A DNA stretch of 64,000 nt from contig CM029385.1 in assembly GCA_017165825.1 (NCBI GenBank), positions 1,438,690 to 1,502,689 of the forward strand, read 5' to 3'. The position numbers and the translations under genes were made by a program. This document shows positions 24,000 through 34,880 of this stretch, piece by piece (the stretch's first letter is position 1; every line of letters starts with the position of its first letter). This stretch comes from Hepsetus odoe (Eukaryota > Chordata > Actinopteri > Characiformes > Hepsetidae). A model generated the notes under the pieces. It saw nothing but the letters and a program-made list of their open reading frames with translations. It did not search any database and was not told the origin of the DNA.

Positions 24000-24625
24000 C
24001 CCTAAATATCTGTCCTTTCTCCTCCGTCCATTCTCTGAACAGACTCCTTCCTTTAGTCTGAACACATCGGAGTTGATCCTCCATTATTCTTCTGCTCCAT
24101 CACCTTCCCAACATCCAGACCAGTTTCAGAATAAATGGACACAAACACACAGAAGAGACGTCCCTCTGTGTCCATCGGTGCAGGACAGAGTGAAGGAGAC
24201 GTGAGAGAGAGGACAGGGAGAGTGGACGGTGGAGTTCAGGGTGTGTGGAGTGTGTGTCCGCGATGGAGAACTAGTAGAGACGGTGATGAAAGTGAAGCGG
24301 TGAAGTTCATGTGGATTATTTTCAGTAGATTGTTTTCATTGGAGTTGAAGTTCGAGGCTTTAATAGTCTTTAATTCTATTAATATGGAGTGAGATTCAGT
24401 TCACTCTCAGCACAGACAGACGCTCCAGACGTCCTTCAGAGGAGACACGTCTCACCTTTGTACTATTTGTATATTTCAGAGCCTGCACTTTTTCACTTTC
24501 ACTTGTTTTTTCTGAAGTCTCAGTCCTTTCATGAAGTACAGAACCTTTGCATGTGGATGTAGCAGCTGACCTCATTATTGACTTCATGGATTTGAAATTT
24601 GTCCTTGTATAATGTCACTTGGTGT
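24000..24625 (+). repeat. dispersed repeat D, uninterrupted copy
   Basis: Shares long near-identical stretches with 37.18-37.90 kb (for example 24271-24452 against 37713-37897) and, inverted, with 58.93-59.11 kb. It has no coding potential. Its class is unknown; a non-autonomous DNA transposon is possible. Confidence 0.75.
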
Positions 24626-25568
24626 CAGAAACCACATAAGTCAATCTGCTCGAGATGAATGAACATCACATGGCTTGAGGTGCCCGAGAGGCTGAACCAG
24701 GGATGCGCGAGGAGGCAGAAAAGGCCACGTTTTCCCTTTTAAAGTGGCCACGTCTGTAGGACAAGGCCAGGCACATACCTGCCGCCCGCAGTCTTATCAG
24801 CAGCATATTTACCAGAATTTCACGTCCGAGAAAGATGAGAGATATGGCAGGAATTCCTCTGATCAGGCAACTCTTTCAGGAGAAAAGCGACTCTTTTTTT
24901 GCTCTTTTCTCTCACTCCGAGGGGAAACAGCAGCGTCTCTGCACCGTCAGCTGCCTGACGTCTGCAGCAGCTGCAGGATTTTTTTTGTGCTGTTAGTCAG
25001 GAAATTTAGGAAAAATGCAAAATGTGGCAGGAGAGAAAAGCATGCTGTTGTTGCATGACTGATGTCTCAGTCCGTCAGCCTCAGTTGTGCAACCGTTTCG
25101 CAACTGTGATGTGATGAAGTGGTGGATATAACCTTTTTATCTTTTACTTCACTCGCTTTTCTTACAGCGACAGGGATTGAAAGTGCAAATTAGTTCTCCA
25201 GTAAGGGCGTGTTTGCACAGTACTGTTTAATAGGCTTCATGGAGATACAGGTACAATAGGACCAGTCATTTGGAGGCCCAGAGCTCTGCACAAGACCAGG
25301 GCGTATTGCACAAAGCTGGATTTTTGGCTAAAGATAGATGATTTAAAACTTTCCTATAAAAGTGCCCTGATAAGGCTACCTTAACATTTAAAGATTCCAC
25401 ACAACATTATGGAAAGCCTTGGACTCTGAGGACTGATCCTATTCACCAGAGACTTTTATTGATGTGTAAAACCGGGGGTCCGATCCCCACGCTGTTTTTT
25501 AGACCCCGAATCCATGGCAGAGCCGCGCCAAGAAGATGGATCAAGCACAATTTCTAGTGATCCGCTTT

Positions 25569-25831
25569 GAAAGTGAAAGTGAAAGTGACAACCCTTGTCA
25601 CTGTGAGGTCACAGCACAGCAAGCATGAACCACAACGAAATTGGACCTCTGCTTTTAACCCATGCACACAAACACAGTGCAGCAGTGGGCAGCTATTGAA
25701 AGTGCCCGGGGAGCAGTGACGGGGGACGGTACCTTGCTCAGGGGTACTTCAGGGCAACCTACTTGTGAGGGAATAGAACCCACAATCTTTCGATGCGGGG
25801 CAACTCCCTAACCACTAGGCCACCGCTGCCC
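25569..25831 (-). mobile_element. SINE-A, antisense
   Basis: Reverse-complement copy of the family: the tail (GTGAAAGTGAAAGTGAC) comes first, then the GCAGTGGGCAGCTATTG body, and last the tRNA-like head ending ACCACTAGGCCACCGCTGCC. Confidence 0.88.
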
Positions 25832-25963
25832 TTTCTTTGATGTCTTTTTTTGATGTCTTTTTTTAGTGGCATGGATCTTTCATTCCTCACATATCAAATC
25901 ATTTCTTCATATTTTGCCTCCAAAGATCCAGGCATTTTTGAATTTTAATGTGTTGATGAGGAA

Positions 25964-26170
25964 CAGTTCTCCAGATCTTCCTGAAGGACAGTGTTGTTGT
26001 CTCTCACTTTCAGTCCAGTCTCTGTACCTGAGCAGTTCTCCAGATCTTCCTGAAGGACAGTGTTGTTGTCTCTCATGTTCAGTCCAGTCTCTGTACCTGA
26101 GCAGTTCTCCAGATCTTCCTGAAGGACAGTGTTGTTGTCTCTCATTTTCAGTCCAGTCTCTGTACCTGAG
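25964..26170 (+). repeat. 69-bp tandem repeat, three copies
   Basis: CAGTTCTCCAGATCTTCCTG begins at 25964, 26033 and 26102, an exact 69-bp period (23 codons), and a fourth partial copy starts at 26171. The array is open in one frame on each strand. Confidence 0.9.
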
Positions 26171-27319
26171 CAGTTTGATAGTTTTGTGTTGGTTAATCCA
26201 CACAGTGATCTACATCTGAAACTTCAAGAAGAACAAAGCATGTAATTTAAGACATGAAGCAGTGAAGAACCAGGTGCAGATGATTCCAGATGACCAGGTG
26301 ATTCGTTTACTGCTGAACGCTGAGTGGTTGGAACCCCTTTATCTAAACCCATGTATCTTTAGAAACTTTGCAGCACTAAAACATTTGTTCCCGTCTTTCA
26401 TATATTCATCAATATGATAACAGTCTGAGAAGAAAAATATATAATTTTTGCACCAAAAAAAATAGATTCCCAGAAAAATATGGCAAAACTTTTGCACAGT
26501 ACTGTATTTTTAAAAAAATGTTCTGATCGGCTTTACTTGTTCAAAAGGCAATCCAAAAATGAAACACTCTTTATAACTCACATAGGATGCTAAACTTCTG
26601 TAGACTAAATATGCAAATATATGCAAATGAGTAGGCGTTCATGGTATCACAATAACAGCTTTTTAAAAATGGGGCTTTTTCACAGCTCGGTGTCCTTATC
26701 GGATACATTTAGAAATTTTTTTAAAATGCACACTTTCTTTAAGTCAGTCAGTTTGTGTGATACAGGCCCTCTAGTTTATTAGGAGAAATTCTTCTTCAGC
26801 TCATCAGGTAGAGCCCTCGAATCAAGACACTTCCAGGAGGACAACATGCACTGCAGAGGTCCAGTAGGACCAGACCCGGCCTGGATCACACAGTCAGCAG
26901 GGAAGTCGGGTAAAGGAAAGGCGAGAGGATGAGCAGCAGTCTTGGTTTATGGCACCATCCAGTGGCAGTTCAGCACTTTGGCTGATACTCATGAGGATCA
27001 TGAGGAACTTTGGGCTCCCTCTCATTTTTCTCCATTAAACTCTCATCACTGTCCCTCATCCGGCCATCAGTGACCCGGAGTCCAAAGACGAGCTGAATGA
27101 AGAGCTCTCTCTCTATAAAATGCACCGAAGATCCTGAGAAACAGTTTCAGCACCAAACCATCAAACCGTTTGATCTCTCCTCTGTCTTGGACGTGAAGAG
27201 TCTCTACAAACGTGTTGAGATAAAAAGACACAAAGGAAGCACCAAAGATTTGAGAAGAATCAAACATGAAGCTACCAGGAACCCATGATCCTCCAGTGCT
27301 GTCATTACAGAGCTGAACC

Positions 27320-28010
27320 TACCTTGAGTGTCCAGTACAAGTGTTCAGGTGTTGAGGGTCAGAGCCATGGACATGGTAAGGAAGACTGAAACCCCACCTC
27401 CGCTGAACAAGACACATCAGCGGGAACATCAAGACTGGACCAAGAAATGTCCAGAAATGAAAAAGAGATTCTCACTCTTGATGGACCAGATGGACAGGCC
27501 CGTGTCTGGATCAGTACCGAGAGCAGAGCTCCACTTCCACTCAGACTCCAGCAAGATGGGGGAGGTTGGTATTATTAAAGATGACCTAGTTGGACCTTTT
27601 CAGGTTGAAGATAGACTCTAAATCAACTCCTAAACCCTAAAGAAACCCTAGATACTTTCTTAAAGCAGTGCTTTGGAAAAAAACTCTGATCTTTCAAGAA
27701 GACCATGATGTTTCTGCAGGACGCTGTTCCATTACATCCATGTAAGTTCTCCACTGCGTGGCCAGTAAAGACCTTAAAGACGAAAGAATATTGTTATGGT
27801 CTCCTTCCTCACCTGAACTAAACCCTGTTGAGAGCTTGTGGAGTTTCTTAAACAGGAGATTTACGGGGAAGGAGAACAGTCCACGTCTCTGAACAGAGCC
27901 TGGGAGGCTGTGGTGCTGCTGCACTAAAAGTTAATCAGCAGCTAAAGAAACAGAGACTCCATGTTTGGAGGGATTATGACTGATATTGAAAAGAAGGGCA
28001 CTAATATTGG
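27320..28010 (+). mobile_element. decayed Tc1/mariner-like transposon
   Basis: Broken frames match a Tc1-like DDE transposase in order: LNKTHQREHQDWTKK, GIIKDDLVGPFQVED, a segment where the family has QDNAPSH (eroded here), SPELNPVESLWSFLK, and a C-terminus near MTDIEKKG. Frameshifts and lost catalytic context make it inactive. Terminal inverted repeats were not identified. Confidence 0.75.
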
Positions 28011-28394
28011 TCAATTACTTTTATTTTTTTTTTAATGTCAGAAATGTTTATTTGTACATTTTGAGTTCTTTATTGTTCTCTGATGAAACGACTTGTGTAA
28101 ATATTTACAAAAATTCATTCTAAATTTTGAATTCTACATCGAATTAAACAGCTTTTAAAAGACCTTCTGAAAAGCTCCAGTGAGCGATGACAGCGAGTGA
28201 CTCGGCTTTAATTTAAACAACTTCTAACGTCTTCTAACATAAGAGAAAGTCTCTCAGTAAACAGAGTCCTAAAAGATCTCTGGGTTAAAAACCGAAAGCA
28301 TGCGAGTCCAGTTGAGCCCGTGAGCCGGTAGAGAGCGCCTGGCCTGTCCTCAGCTCAACGTCTAGCCTAAAGGCCCAGGCCTGGTCCGCATTCC

Positions 28395-28555
28395 TCACTC
28401 CGCAGACTGCCGGAGGATACGCTTCTCCTCCTCCACGAAGTTCTTATCGGACGTGGCCTGACCCAGATCCCTCTTTCTCTTCTCCTTCTGCTGGAAGGTC
28501 TCCACCCGTCGCTTCTTGGCAGACTTGCCGGTCTTCTCCTCCTGCTTGTCCTCGT
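28395..28555 (-). CDS. c1orf52: C1orf52 homolog, coding exon 3 (C-terminus)
   Basis: The last coding exon starts after TGTCTGCAG and ends at a TGA at 28397-28395. It encodes a highly charged tail rich in Lys, Arg and Glu (DEDKQEEKTGKSAKKRR, EKRKRDLGQATSDKNF, EEEKRILRQSAE). The intron before it is phase 1: G from exon 2 plus AC gives Asp. The human protein also ends in a basic Lys-rich tail, but the similarity in this exon alone is weak, so the call rests on phase, strand and the two upstream exons. The tail resembles a nuclear localisation signal. No enzymatic motif is present. Confidence 0.78.
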
Positions 28556-29100
28556 CTGCAGACACAAAGACCAGCACGTCAGGTGCAGCCACTGGCATTA
28601 TGAATATTCTTACTAATAACGGTCTGTATTGGTCACGAAACTGTACTGCAGCCCTGGAGATTTGAAAATTGCTCTCTTGTTATCAGTTCAAAAGAAGAGC
28701 TTTGAGTCGTCCTTCAAGAAGCCTGGACAAGTGTTCCTGAAGACGACTTAAAGAGAGGAGCTGGTCTAAGAGAGTTGATGCAGTGCTGAAGAATAACGGT
28801 GGTGGTGAATATTAACTTTAAAGCTGGTTAAAATGAAACTCTCTGTGTTTAGACTGGAGTTACGTGTGTTTGTACACATCACTGAACTACTGTCTCACTT
28901 TCACACAGAACAGACTAAAACGCTCTTTACGTCCTTGAAGCCTTTTATTTTTCCAGAAAAGTAACAACTGAGACGTTGCAATATTTTGAATTATAATTGT
29001 AACACTGGTATTTGGTCCATATTGTGCAGACCTACATCTTCTCCAGTGAGCAATACACACAATACCAGCCTGATTGAAGGAGAGAAGACAGAGAGAGAAC
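28556..29100 (-). other. C1orf52 homolog intron 2
   Basis: Contains at about 28680-28960 an inverted copy of the dispersed repeat also found at 51.5-51.75 kb. Otherwise unremarkable. Confidence 0.55.
28680..28960 (-). repeat. dispersed repeat E, antisense fragment in C1orf52 homolog intron 2
   Basis: Reverse complement of the 51.5-51.75 kb segment, including AGACCAGCTCCT and CCACCACCGTTATTCTTCAG. Confidence 0.62.
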
Positions 29101-29320
29101 CTTTTGTGGCATCATTACCCGAATCTGGTTCCTCCTCTTCGGGCAGGAATTGGGCTTGACCCTGGTGAGACTGTGGAGCGTCGTCTCCGTTATCTTCATA
29201 AACGTTGGACCACTTTATGGCCATGTCCATGCCTGGGGGAGGTCCCTTCTTCTGCTCCGTCACGTAGCTCTGAGGGGGCGGCACGGCGTTGCTCTTCCAC
29301 ATCTTGAACTCCTTCGCAGG
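29101..29320 (-). CDS. c1orf52: C1orf52 homolog, coding exon 2
   Basis: This exon holds the most recognisable part of the family: PAKEFKMWKSNAVPPPQ, then GMDMAIKWSNVYEDNGDDAP, followed by an acidic segment (FLPEEEEPDSGND). The acceptor is TATTCTTCAG before 29320, phase 0. The donor GTTCTC after 29101 is weaker than usual but is the one that keeps phase 1 with exon 3. The human protein is small, acidic to basic from N- to C-terminus, of poorly known function, and encoded next to BCL10. Its biochemical role is not established. The joined three-exon product here would be about 218 residues, somewhat longer than the human protein as I recall it. Confidence 0.9.
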
Positions 29321-30209
29321 CTGAAGAATAAAGGAGAACCCAGTGAGTGGAACCACAGATCCGCAGAACACCACAGCAAAACACTGAGATTCATTGTTTT
29401 ATCATCATCATCATCATCATCATCATCAGCCACGTAAACAGAGTAGCATCAATTAAAGGGGTAAATCTGGGACATTTGGTTCCATTCACCTACACTGTCT
29501 CTGGAGTTCTTTGGACAAAGTTTGTCCAAAAGACAAGTACACAGACCAGCAAGACCACACGATCCACCGTTTCACTGTGTGGCCTTTATTTATTTACTTC
29601 CTACAGTCCAGCTCATCGCAGCGGTGGTCCAGTGGTGAGGGAGTCGCCCCGGATCAGAAGATTGTGGGTTCGATTCCCTCACCAGTAGGTTGCCCTGAGG
29701 TACCCCTGAGCAAGGTACCGTCCCATCACTGCCCCCCGGGCACTTTCAATAGCTGCCCCCTGCTGCACATGTGTGTGGGTGAAACGCAGAGGTTGAATTC
29801 CGTGTTGTGCTGCATTTCACAATGACCAGGGTAGTCACTTTCATCTCCATTTTACATTTTTTTTTGGGGGGGGTGTTAATTTTAAAGATGTTATCAGTTC
29901 TGTTATTATCATCATTATTTTCTGTTATTAACTCTGTTATAACAATGTTCATTTTGGCTCTAACAGTTATTTTTATTTATTTATTTTTCTTCCGTATTGA
30001 CTCAAACATTAAAGGATTTTCATTCACTTTTACATACATGTTTAATAATTAAAAAACAATAGATTTGTATTTGCAGTGGAGCTCTAAAAAAACGTTACAA
30101 TAAAAAGGAAGGAAAACTAACCGGAAGTAAAATAAAAGTCTCCGGAAACAGCACTAATTAAGGAGGAAATTCAAAATTCGGGTGACGCTGCCCTGAATGC
30201 TGGTTTTAC
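29321..30209 (-). other. C1orf52 homolog intron 1
   Basis: Contains an ATC trinucleotide run (29402-29429), a complete SINE-A at 29618-29845, and AT-rich sequence to the exon 1 donor. Confidence 0.6.
29618..29845 (+). mobile_element. SINE-A within C1orf52 homolog intron 1
   Basis: A nearly complete copy starting GCAGCGGTGGTCCAGTGGT (A-box-like) with a B-box GGGTTCGATTCC, ending TAGTCACTTTCAT. It is in the opposite orientation to the host gene. Confidence 0.9.
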
Positions 30210-30485
30210 CTCCTCGGGCGCTTTGACGATGCGGCTCTCCCAGTCGATGTGTTTGTTGAGGGGATTGTAGAGGAAGGCGGGTCGGCTGACGGTTCGGAAA
30301 AGCTCATCCGGACCGGGCAGCGGGGGCGCGGAGCCGCCGTGTCCGCCCGCTGAGGCCGAGGAGGCGCCTGGAGCTGAAACCCGGGTCCGCTTCACTCCGG
30401 GCTCCTCCTCACTGTCACTGCTGGAGCTCAGACCCCCAGAGCCCAGCAGGAAGTTCAGCGGCTCCTCCTGCTGCCCGCCGCTCAT
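30210..30485 (-). CDS. c1orf52: C1orf52 homolog, coding exon 1 (N-terminus)
   Basis: Exon 1 has 92 codons, starting at ATG 30485 with A at -3. After a Ser/acid-rich head (GGLSSSSDSEEEPG) comes the conserved block PGPDELFRTVSRPAFLYNP followed by LNKHIDWESRIVKAPEE, which identifies the family. The donor GTAAAA after 30210 is phase 0 and joins Glu-Glu to Pro-Ala-Lys of exon 2, as in the vertebrate protein. The gene is complete here and lies between syde2 and ddah1, the same neighbours and strand as in human. A longer in-frame extension of the ORF past the donor is intronic. Confidence 0.92.
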
Positions 30486-30640
30486 CCTGAGGAGAACAGA
30501 AACTCAAAAACACACAAACACAAAGAATAACACAAGAATAGCTCCGTGAATTCAACCCGAGCTGCTCCGACAATAAACATCCGCCATTTTCTGCGAGGCG
30601 CATACTGATGGCGTCACAATTGGATCAAAAGGTCCAACCA
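30486..30640 (-). promoter_or_regulatory. c1orf52: C1orf52 homolog 5' leader/promoter with YY1-like site
   Basis: On the gene strand this short segment contains GAAAATGGCGGATG (near 30576-30590), close to the YY1 consensus seen around start sites of housekeeping genes. Just upstream is a GTGACGCCATC element and an ATTG box. No TATA box is obvious. The bases just before the ATG read TTCTGTTCTCCTCAG, which looks like a splice acceptor, so a short leader intron is possible. The transcription start is not fixed by the sequence. Confidence 0.45.
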
Positions 30641-31310
30641 GAGCACCTTTAAATGGGATTATCCGCTCAGCTGCGCTGCAAACTAATGGCCTGCAGGGGG
30701 CGACAAAACTCTATAAGTATATCGAGAGAGCAGATTTTAAAGCACATTTAGCCCAGGTGTATTCAATATATATCCATTTATAGAGGAGAAATAGATGTAA
30801 AGAATTAAAATTTATTAACAGAGCATTTATTAATGTTGTGTTTATTAATATATATTTTTTCTGAGTAAGCCCATACTACCAAAACAAAAGTTTTAAAATC
30901 TATTTTTCTTATAATTTTGGCACAGCACCAATGGAAATAGATATGAGATATGGAGGGGATATTATATTTGTTGCTCCGCCTTTAAGACTGAGATATAAAT
31001 GACATCCAGTCTGACAGTCTTCCAGTCCAGGCTGATATATATATATATATATAAATAAATAAATGTACCTAAGTAAGTGTCACATTTTAGTTTTTTCTGA
31101 TTTTAGGTTTTTCCTTATAAATGGTTTATTATTTTGATGATTTTGGTAAAGATGTGTTTATTAAGCATATGCTGTGGCACAAAAATACTTTCATGTCGTC
31201 TCCAAACTGAAATTCAATTCTGAATTTTTAAACAAAGATTTTAAATTTGAATCCATTTTGGATCATTTCTGGTCCATCCATCATGAAATCTTCAGAAAAT
31301 AAGGAAAATA

Positions 31311-31410
31311 GACAGACAGACAGTCAGACAGACAGCTAGATAGACAGAGATAGATAAACGGACGAACAGACAGATGGATGGGTGGATGGATGGATGGACA
31401 GATAGATAAA
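31311..31410 (+). repeat. GACA/GATA/GGAT microsatellite
   Basis: Mixed tetranucleotide tract passing from GACA to GATA to GGAT units. Confidence 0.85.
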
Positions 31411-32575
31411 GAAACAGAAGACAGCAGTAGTGTCTGTAAATGATTTATTCTGTAAATGGGAGAATTAAAGGGACTACAGGGTCTCAGTGGTGGGAACTCG
31501 GTAACGGAACCCACAGCAGGAACATTAAATAAAGGAACCTGAGTTTAATTCAGTGTCTACAGTTAAAGAGCTGCTACATCATCCATTAAAAGAGAAAAAG
31601 GACAGAAAGGATCACAGGCTGCAGGACCGTCCCGTGTGGCTGCTGAGAGTCAGACGGTTTCAGAGCATCACTCGGACTCTGAAGCGAGTCTCAGGCCTCA
31701 GACCGATGGCTGTTGTTCATTCTGAGGCAGTAATCGAGGAAAGGATTACCAATGGAATGCTAAACAAGGCCGATTTCGTTCTTTCTCGTTCTTTTTCCAG
31801 ATGTTTCTTCTTGAATAAGTGTGTTTGGGAGGGAGGCAGCGGAGTCTGACTCCAAGACTTGATCCCTGCACGGCATCTGTCCTCCTCCAAGGCTACTTTA
31901 ACATCAACCTGCTTTTTCATCCGACCGGTTTCTCCATCACACTAAGAACATGCTCTTTTGTAGCAACTGAACATCAAAAGGAGAAACTGTCGATACACAT
32001 GATTCCAAATTCCATTTCAAATTTCTTTGGTGTGAACGGTCACGCTGTCCGGACAGCGACTACGAGGAATGGGAAGTGATAAAGTTGAGATCTGATGATG
32101 GTTTGAGTTCAAGATCTCAGAGTTTATTCCGCGTTTCCCATAAAACGAGACGAGAAGTTCAGAGCCTTCAGGACTGATTCAGGTTCTTTGCTCGAGTGGA
32201 AAAAGTGCCGGCTCCGAAATGAGTGTACAAGTTAAAAGTAGCCCTTTTAAGGATATTCCTACCCCAGACTACCCAAAAACTTCTTCAGCAGAGGAATCAG
32301 GACTCTGAACTTGATGCGGGGGACTTTTAGGATGAATTCTTACTTTTCTTCCCATATTTTAACCCAAATATCTGTACTTTTTCAGAACGTTTTACCTTTA
32401 AACTTGAGTTCCTGTCAAAGAACTTCTTACTTGCATGGAGTAAAGATGCTGAATCAGTACTTTTATTTTAACCAGTCTCTTTTACAAAGGTATCTGGGCT
32501 TCTGTAAAAGTGAAATTTATGCACAAATCCTTTGATTTATTGAAAAAAACGATTTTTTTTTTGCCCCAATTTCTC

Positions 32576-32706
32576 GACAGAAGCTACAAAAGAAAGCATT
32601 TGTTGGAAAACGAATAGATCCGTTGTTTCGGATTCTTACAAACAGCTCTTGTACCAAAATAACAGGAGGACAAAGTCTCTGATCATCTCTCCATCTCTCT
32701 CTCTCT
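32576..32706 (+). repeat. direct copy of the 33.35-kb sequence
   Basis: ACAGAAGCTACAAAAGAAAG through AACAGGAGGACAAAG to TCTCTCCATCTCTC matches 33352-33484, about 776 bp away. Confidence 0.7.
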
Positions 32707-33351
32707 CTCTCCCCCTGCCAAAAACACAGGCTGTGAAATGTACCGCCGTTGTCACAAAGTTGTGTTCTCCGTCACACCGTGCTGCCAGACTATCTGACAT
32801 CACCACCATAAACCCCCGATGAGCAAGCAGATGGCCAAGTGAGAAAGTGAGAGTGAGAGTGAAAGAGGGAGAGAGGGAGGGAAGCAGGGATGAAGGCACT
32901 GCAGAATTTGGTGGGTTCATCTGAAGACCATGAAGGGCTCAGAAGCGGCCTAAACGCGGGAAACTGGGGATTGGAACGGCTCTAAAGCTTCACCAATTTC
33001 AATTTCTCCTGAGCAGAAACGTCGGCTGATGTTATTTAGCGGCCCAAACGTTGTTAAACGGAGTTTCCTGATCTTAACTTCGGCCAGTTAAAGCTAAAAT
33101 ATATCACTATGAGAGTGTTTCATAGAATCCTGATTGGCAACACTTCACTGTAGGGCACAATTCATAAAACTTTAAAAACCTTTTGTGAAAGCCGCTTCAT
33201 AAAGTGTCTCTTTTCGTTCCTACAAAAGCCTTTAACGACTGATTTAAACCTCCATACACATTTATGAAGATGACCAGCCACTTTAGTGGAAGCAGTTGAA
33301 TCGGAACCTTAATCTTAATCTGGTTTTTCACCCATTTCTTTCCTTTCTCGC

Positions 33352-33616
33352 AACAGAAGCTGCAAAAGAATGCATCTGTTGGAAAACTTGAAAAGATCTG
33401 TCGTTTCAGATTCTTACGTTAAAGGCAGCACTTTTTTGCAAAGCAACAGGAGGACAAAGACTCCTACCTTCTCTCCATCTCTCAGACAAGCTTCACTTGT
33501 CATAAAGGCTTATTCCAACCAACTGAAGCAGATGATCGGCGTCTTTGTCCTCCTGTTACTTTGCATAAAAGTGCTGTTTGTAACTAAGAATCTGAAATAA
33601 CGGATCTTTTCAAGTT
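33352..33616 (+). repeat. inverted repeat, ~79-bp arms
   Basis: The left arm 33385-33463 and right arm 33538-33616 are reverse complements with a few mismatches (AACTTGAAAAGATC against GATCTTTTCAAGTT; AACAGGAGGACAAAGA against TCTTTGTCCTCCTGTT). The loop is about 74 bp. Confidence 0.78.
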
Positions 33617-34115
33617 TTTGATGTTTGTTATGAAAATAGGTTAATGTCGATTGTCATAATGTAGACGTCATTACGCTTTCCTACAGTCCGGACCGAAGTT
33701 TATTAAAGCCTTTATAAATGTTAATGTAGCTTTAAATCAGTTTTCATCCCAGGCTATCAAATGCTGCCCTTCAGTAAAGTGTCGTTTCAGTTCTTTATTA
33801 AAACTGCTGTTTTTAATACAGGAGTAGGACTCGGAAAAGATGTCTCCCCCTAAAAGGATTCCCTAAAACGTCCTGGCACTACATGGCTTTGAGCTAATTG
33901 TCTTCTACTCATACAGATTGAAAAAAACGATTCCCAGTAGAAACATTACAGAGTATAGAGAAGGTCCAGCATCATCAAACAGTGAGTTTTATTCTGGTCT
34001 CTTTGATTTGAGTGGCATTTTATGGCGTCTCTTCAGCGACAGGGTCCCCTGGTGGCAAAAAAAGATCGTAAACATTGATTATAAGTTGTGGATTCACACT
34101 ATCGCAGTCCAGTCT

Positions 34116-34213
34116 AGGCCAGGGTTTTCTAGTTCCAGTCCAGAAAGGCTGTGGTTCAATGCCTTCTGGGCACATGTTAATGTGGCATTTGGACTGGAAT
34201 TAGAGAACCCTGG
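34116..34213 (+). repeat. foldback sequence
   Basis: CCAGGGTTTTCTAGTTCCAG near 34118 pairs with CTGGAATTAGAGAACCCTGG near 34194, with an intervening ~50 bp. It resembles a widespread fish interspersed repeat. Confidence 0.6.
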
Positions 34214-34874
34214 GAAAAAGCCCTGTTCCACCACTCTACGTTCTGTCAGGGGGCTCAACATAGCCTCTGATATACAGTTGGGGATCTATGTAGATCAGCA
34301 GGTCTGGAGAACCCCAGTTCTTTTGGTGTTTTTTAAGCCCTTATTCATCAGATCCAGTTCTTCACAAGCCTTCTTTTAGAGGTTGGGGTCTCAATCCATG
34401 TAACTTGATAAACTATGGGGGTCAGAAGATGATCAGGGTTAAGAACTGGAAGAATGGCCCAGCTTCTGAATCCAGTTTCAGGCCTCAGTAAACAAAGCCA
34501 ATCGGTTACATCAGCAGTTTAATTACTACCAGCGATCTCAAAATCCATGAGCAAAATCTGGATTCAAGATGGTTTTAAGGGAGAACATCAGACTGATTCA
34601 GAAGCTGGGTGCCTTTATAATTTTGCCCCAGTTTTCAGGAGTGTGTAGATCAAAACCTGGGATCGCTTGGGATTGTTAATCAATTAAGCCAAGAGCTATT
34701 ATTGGTCGATAGGAACGTCCCCTTTGTTCCTATTGAACAAGCATGACGTCTGGCTTAACATGTTAATCCAGTTCATCAACTCTCCAAATTACCCTCGTGT
34801 CCTCCAGACCGGACCCGAGGCAGTTTAACACAGTCTATACAGAGTGGGCAGCCATGGATCCTTCACTTTCTACC

Positions 34875-34880
34875 TTTATT
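34875..34880 (-). promoter_or_regulatory. ddah1: candidate polyadenylation signal for ddah1
   Basis: TTTATT on the plus strand is AATAAA on the gene strand, about 90 bases after the ddah1 stop codon. It is the first canonical hexamer noticed downstream. A longer 3' UTR using later signals is equally possible. Confidence 0.3.

Larger units (their letters stand above)
16476..28394. other. intergenic region between syde2 and the C1orf52 homolog
   Basis: About 12 kb with no recognised gene. From left to right it contains a CT tract, diverged tandem copies of a ~175-bp unit, a SINE-C, an AT-rich ~20-bp repeat array, CA tracts, a poly-G run, a LINE 3' fragment, the dispersed 24.0-24.6 kb repeat, a SINE-A, a 69-bp triplet repeat, and a decayed Tc1-like transposase. 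The open frames here are simple-repeat or transposon sequence. Confidence 0.6.

Noticed and set aside
29640..29700. Possible tRNA genes at B-box sequences (29.66, 3.42, 11.09, 0.5 kb)
   Set aside because: The cloverleaf cannot be completed and the sequences continue into SINE bodies.
30171..30209. C1orf52 homolog frame beyond 30210
   Set aside because: Reads VKPAFRAASPEF after a good GTAAAA donor, and the conserved continuation is in exon 2.
33918..34379. Plus-strand 153-codon frame, considered as a bcl10 or other exon
   Set aside because: No CARD or other domain; it includes the foldback at 34.1 kb.
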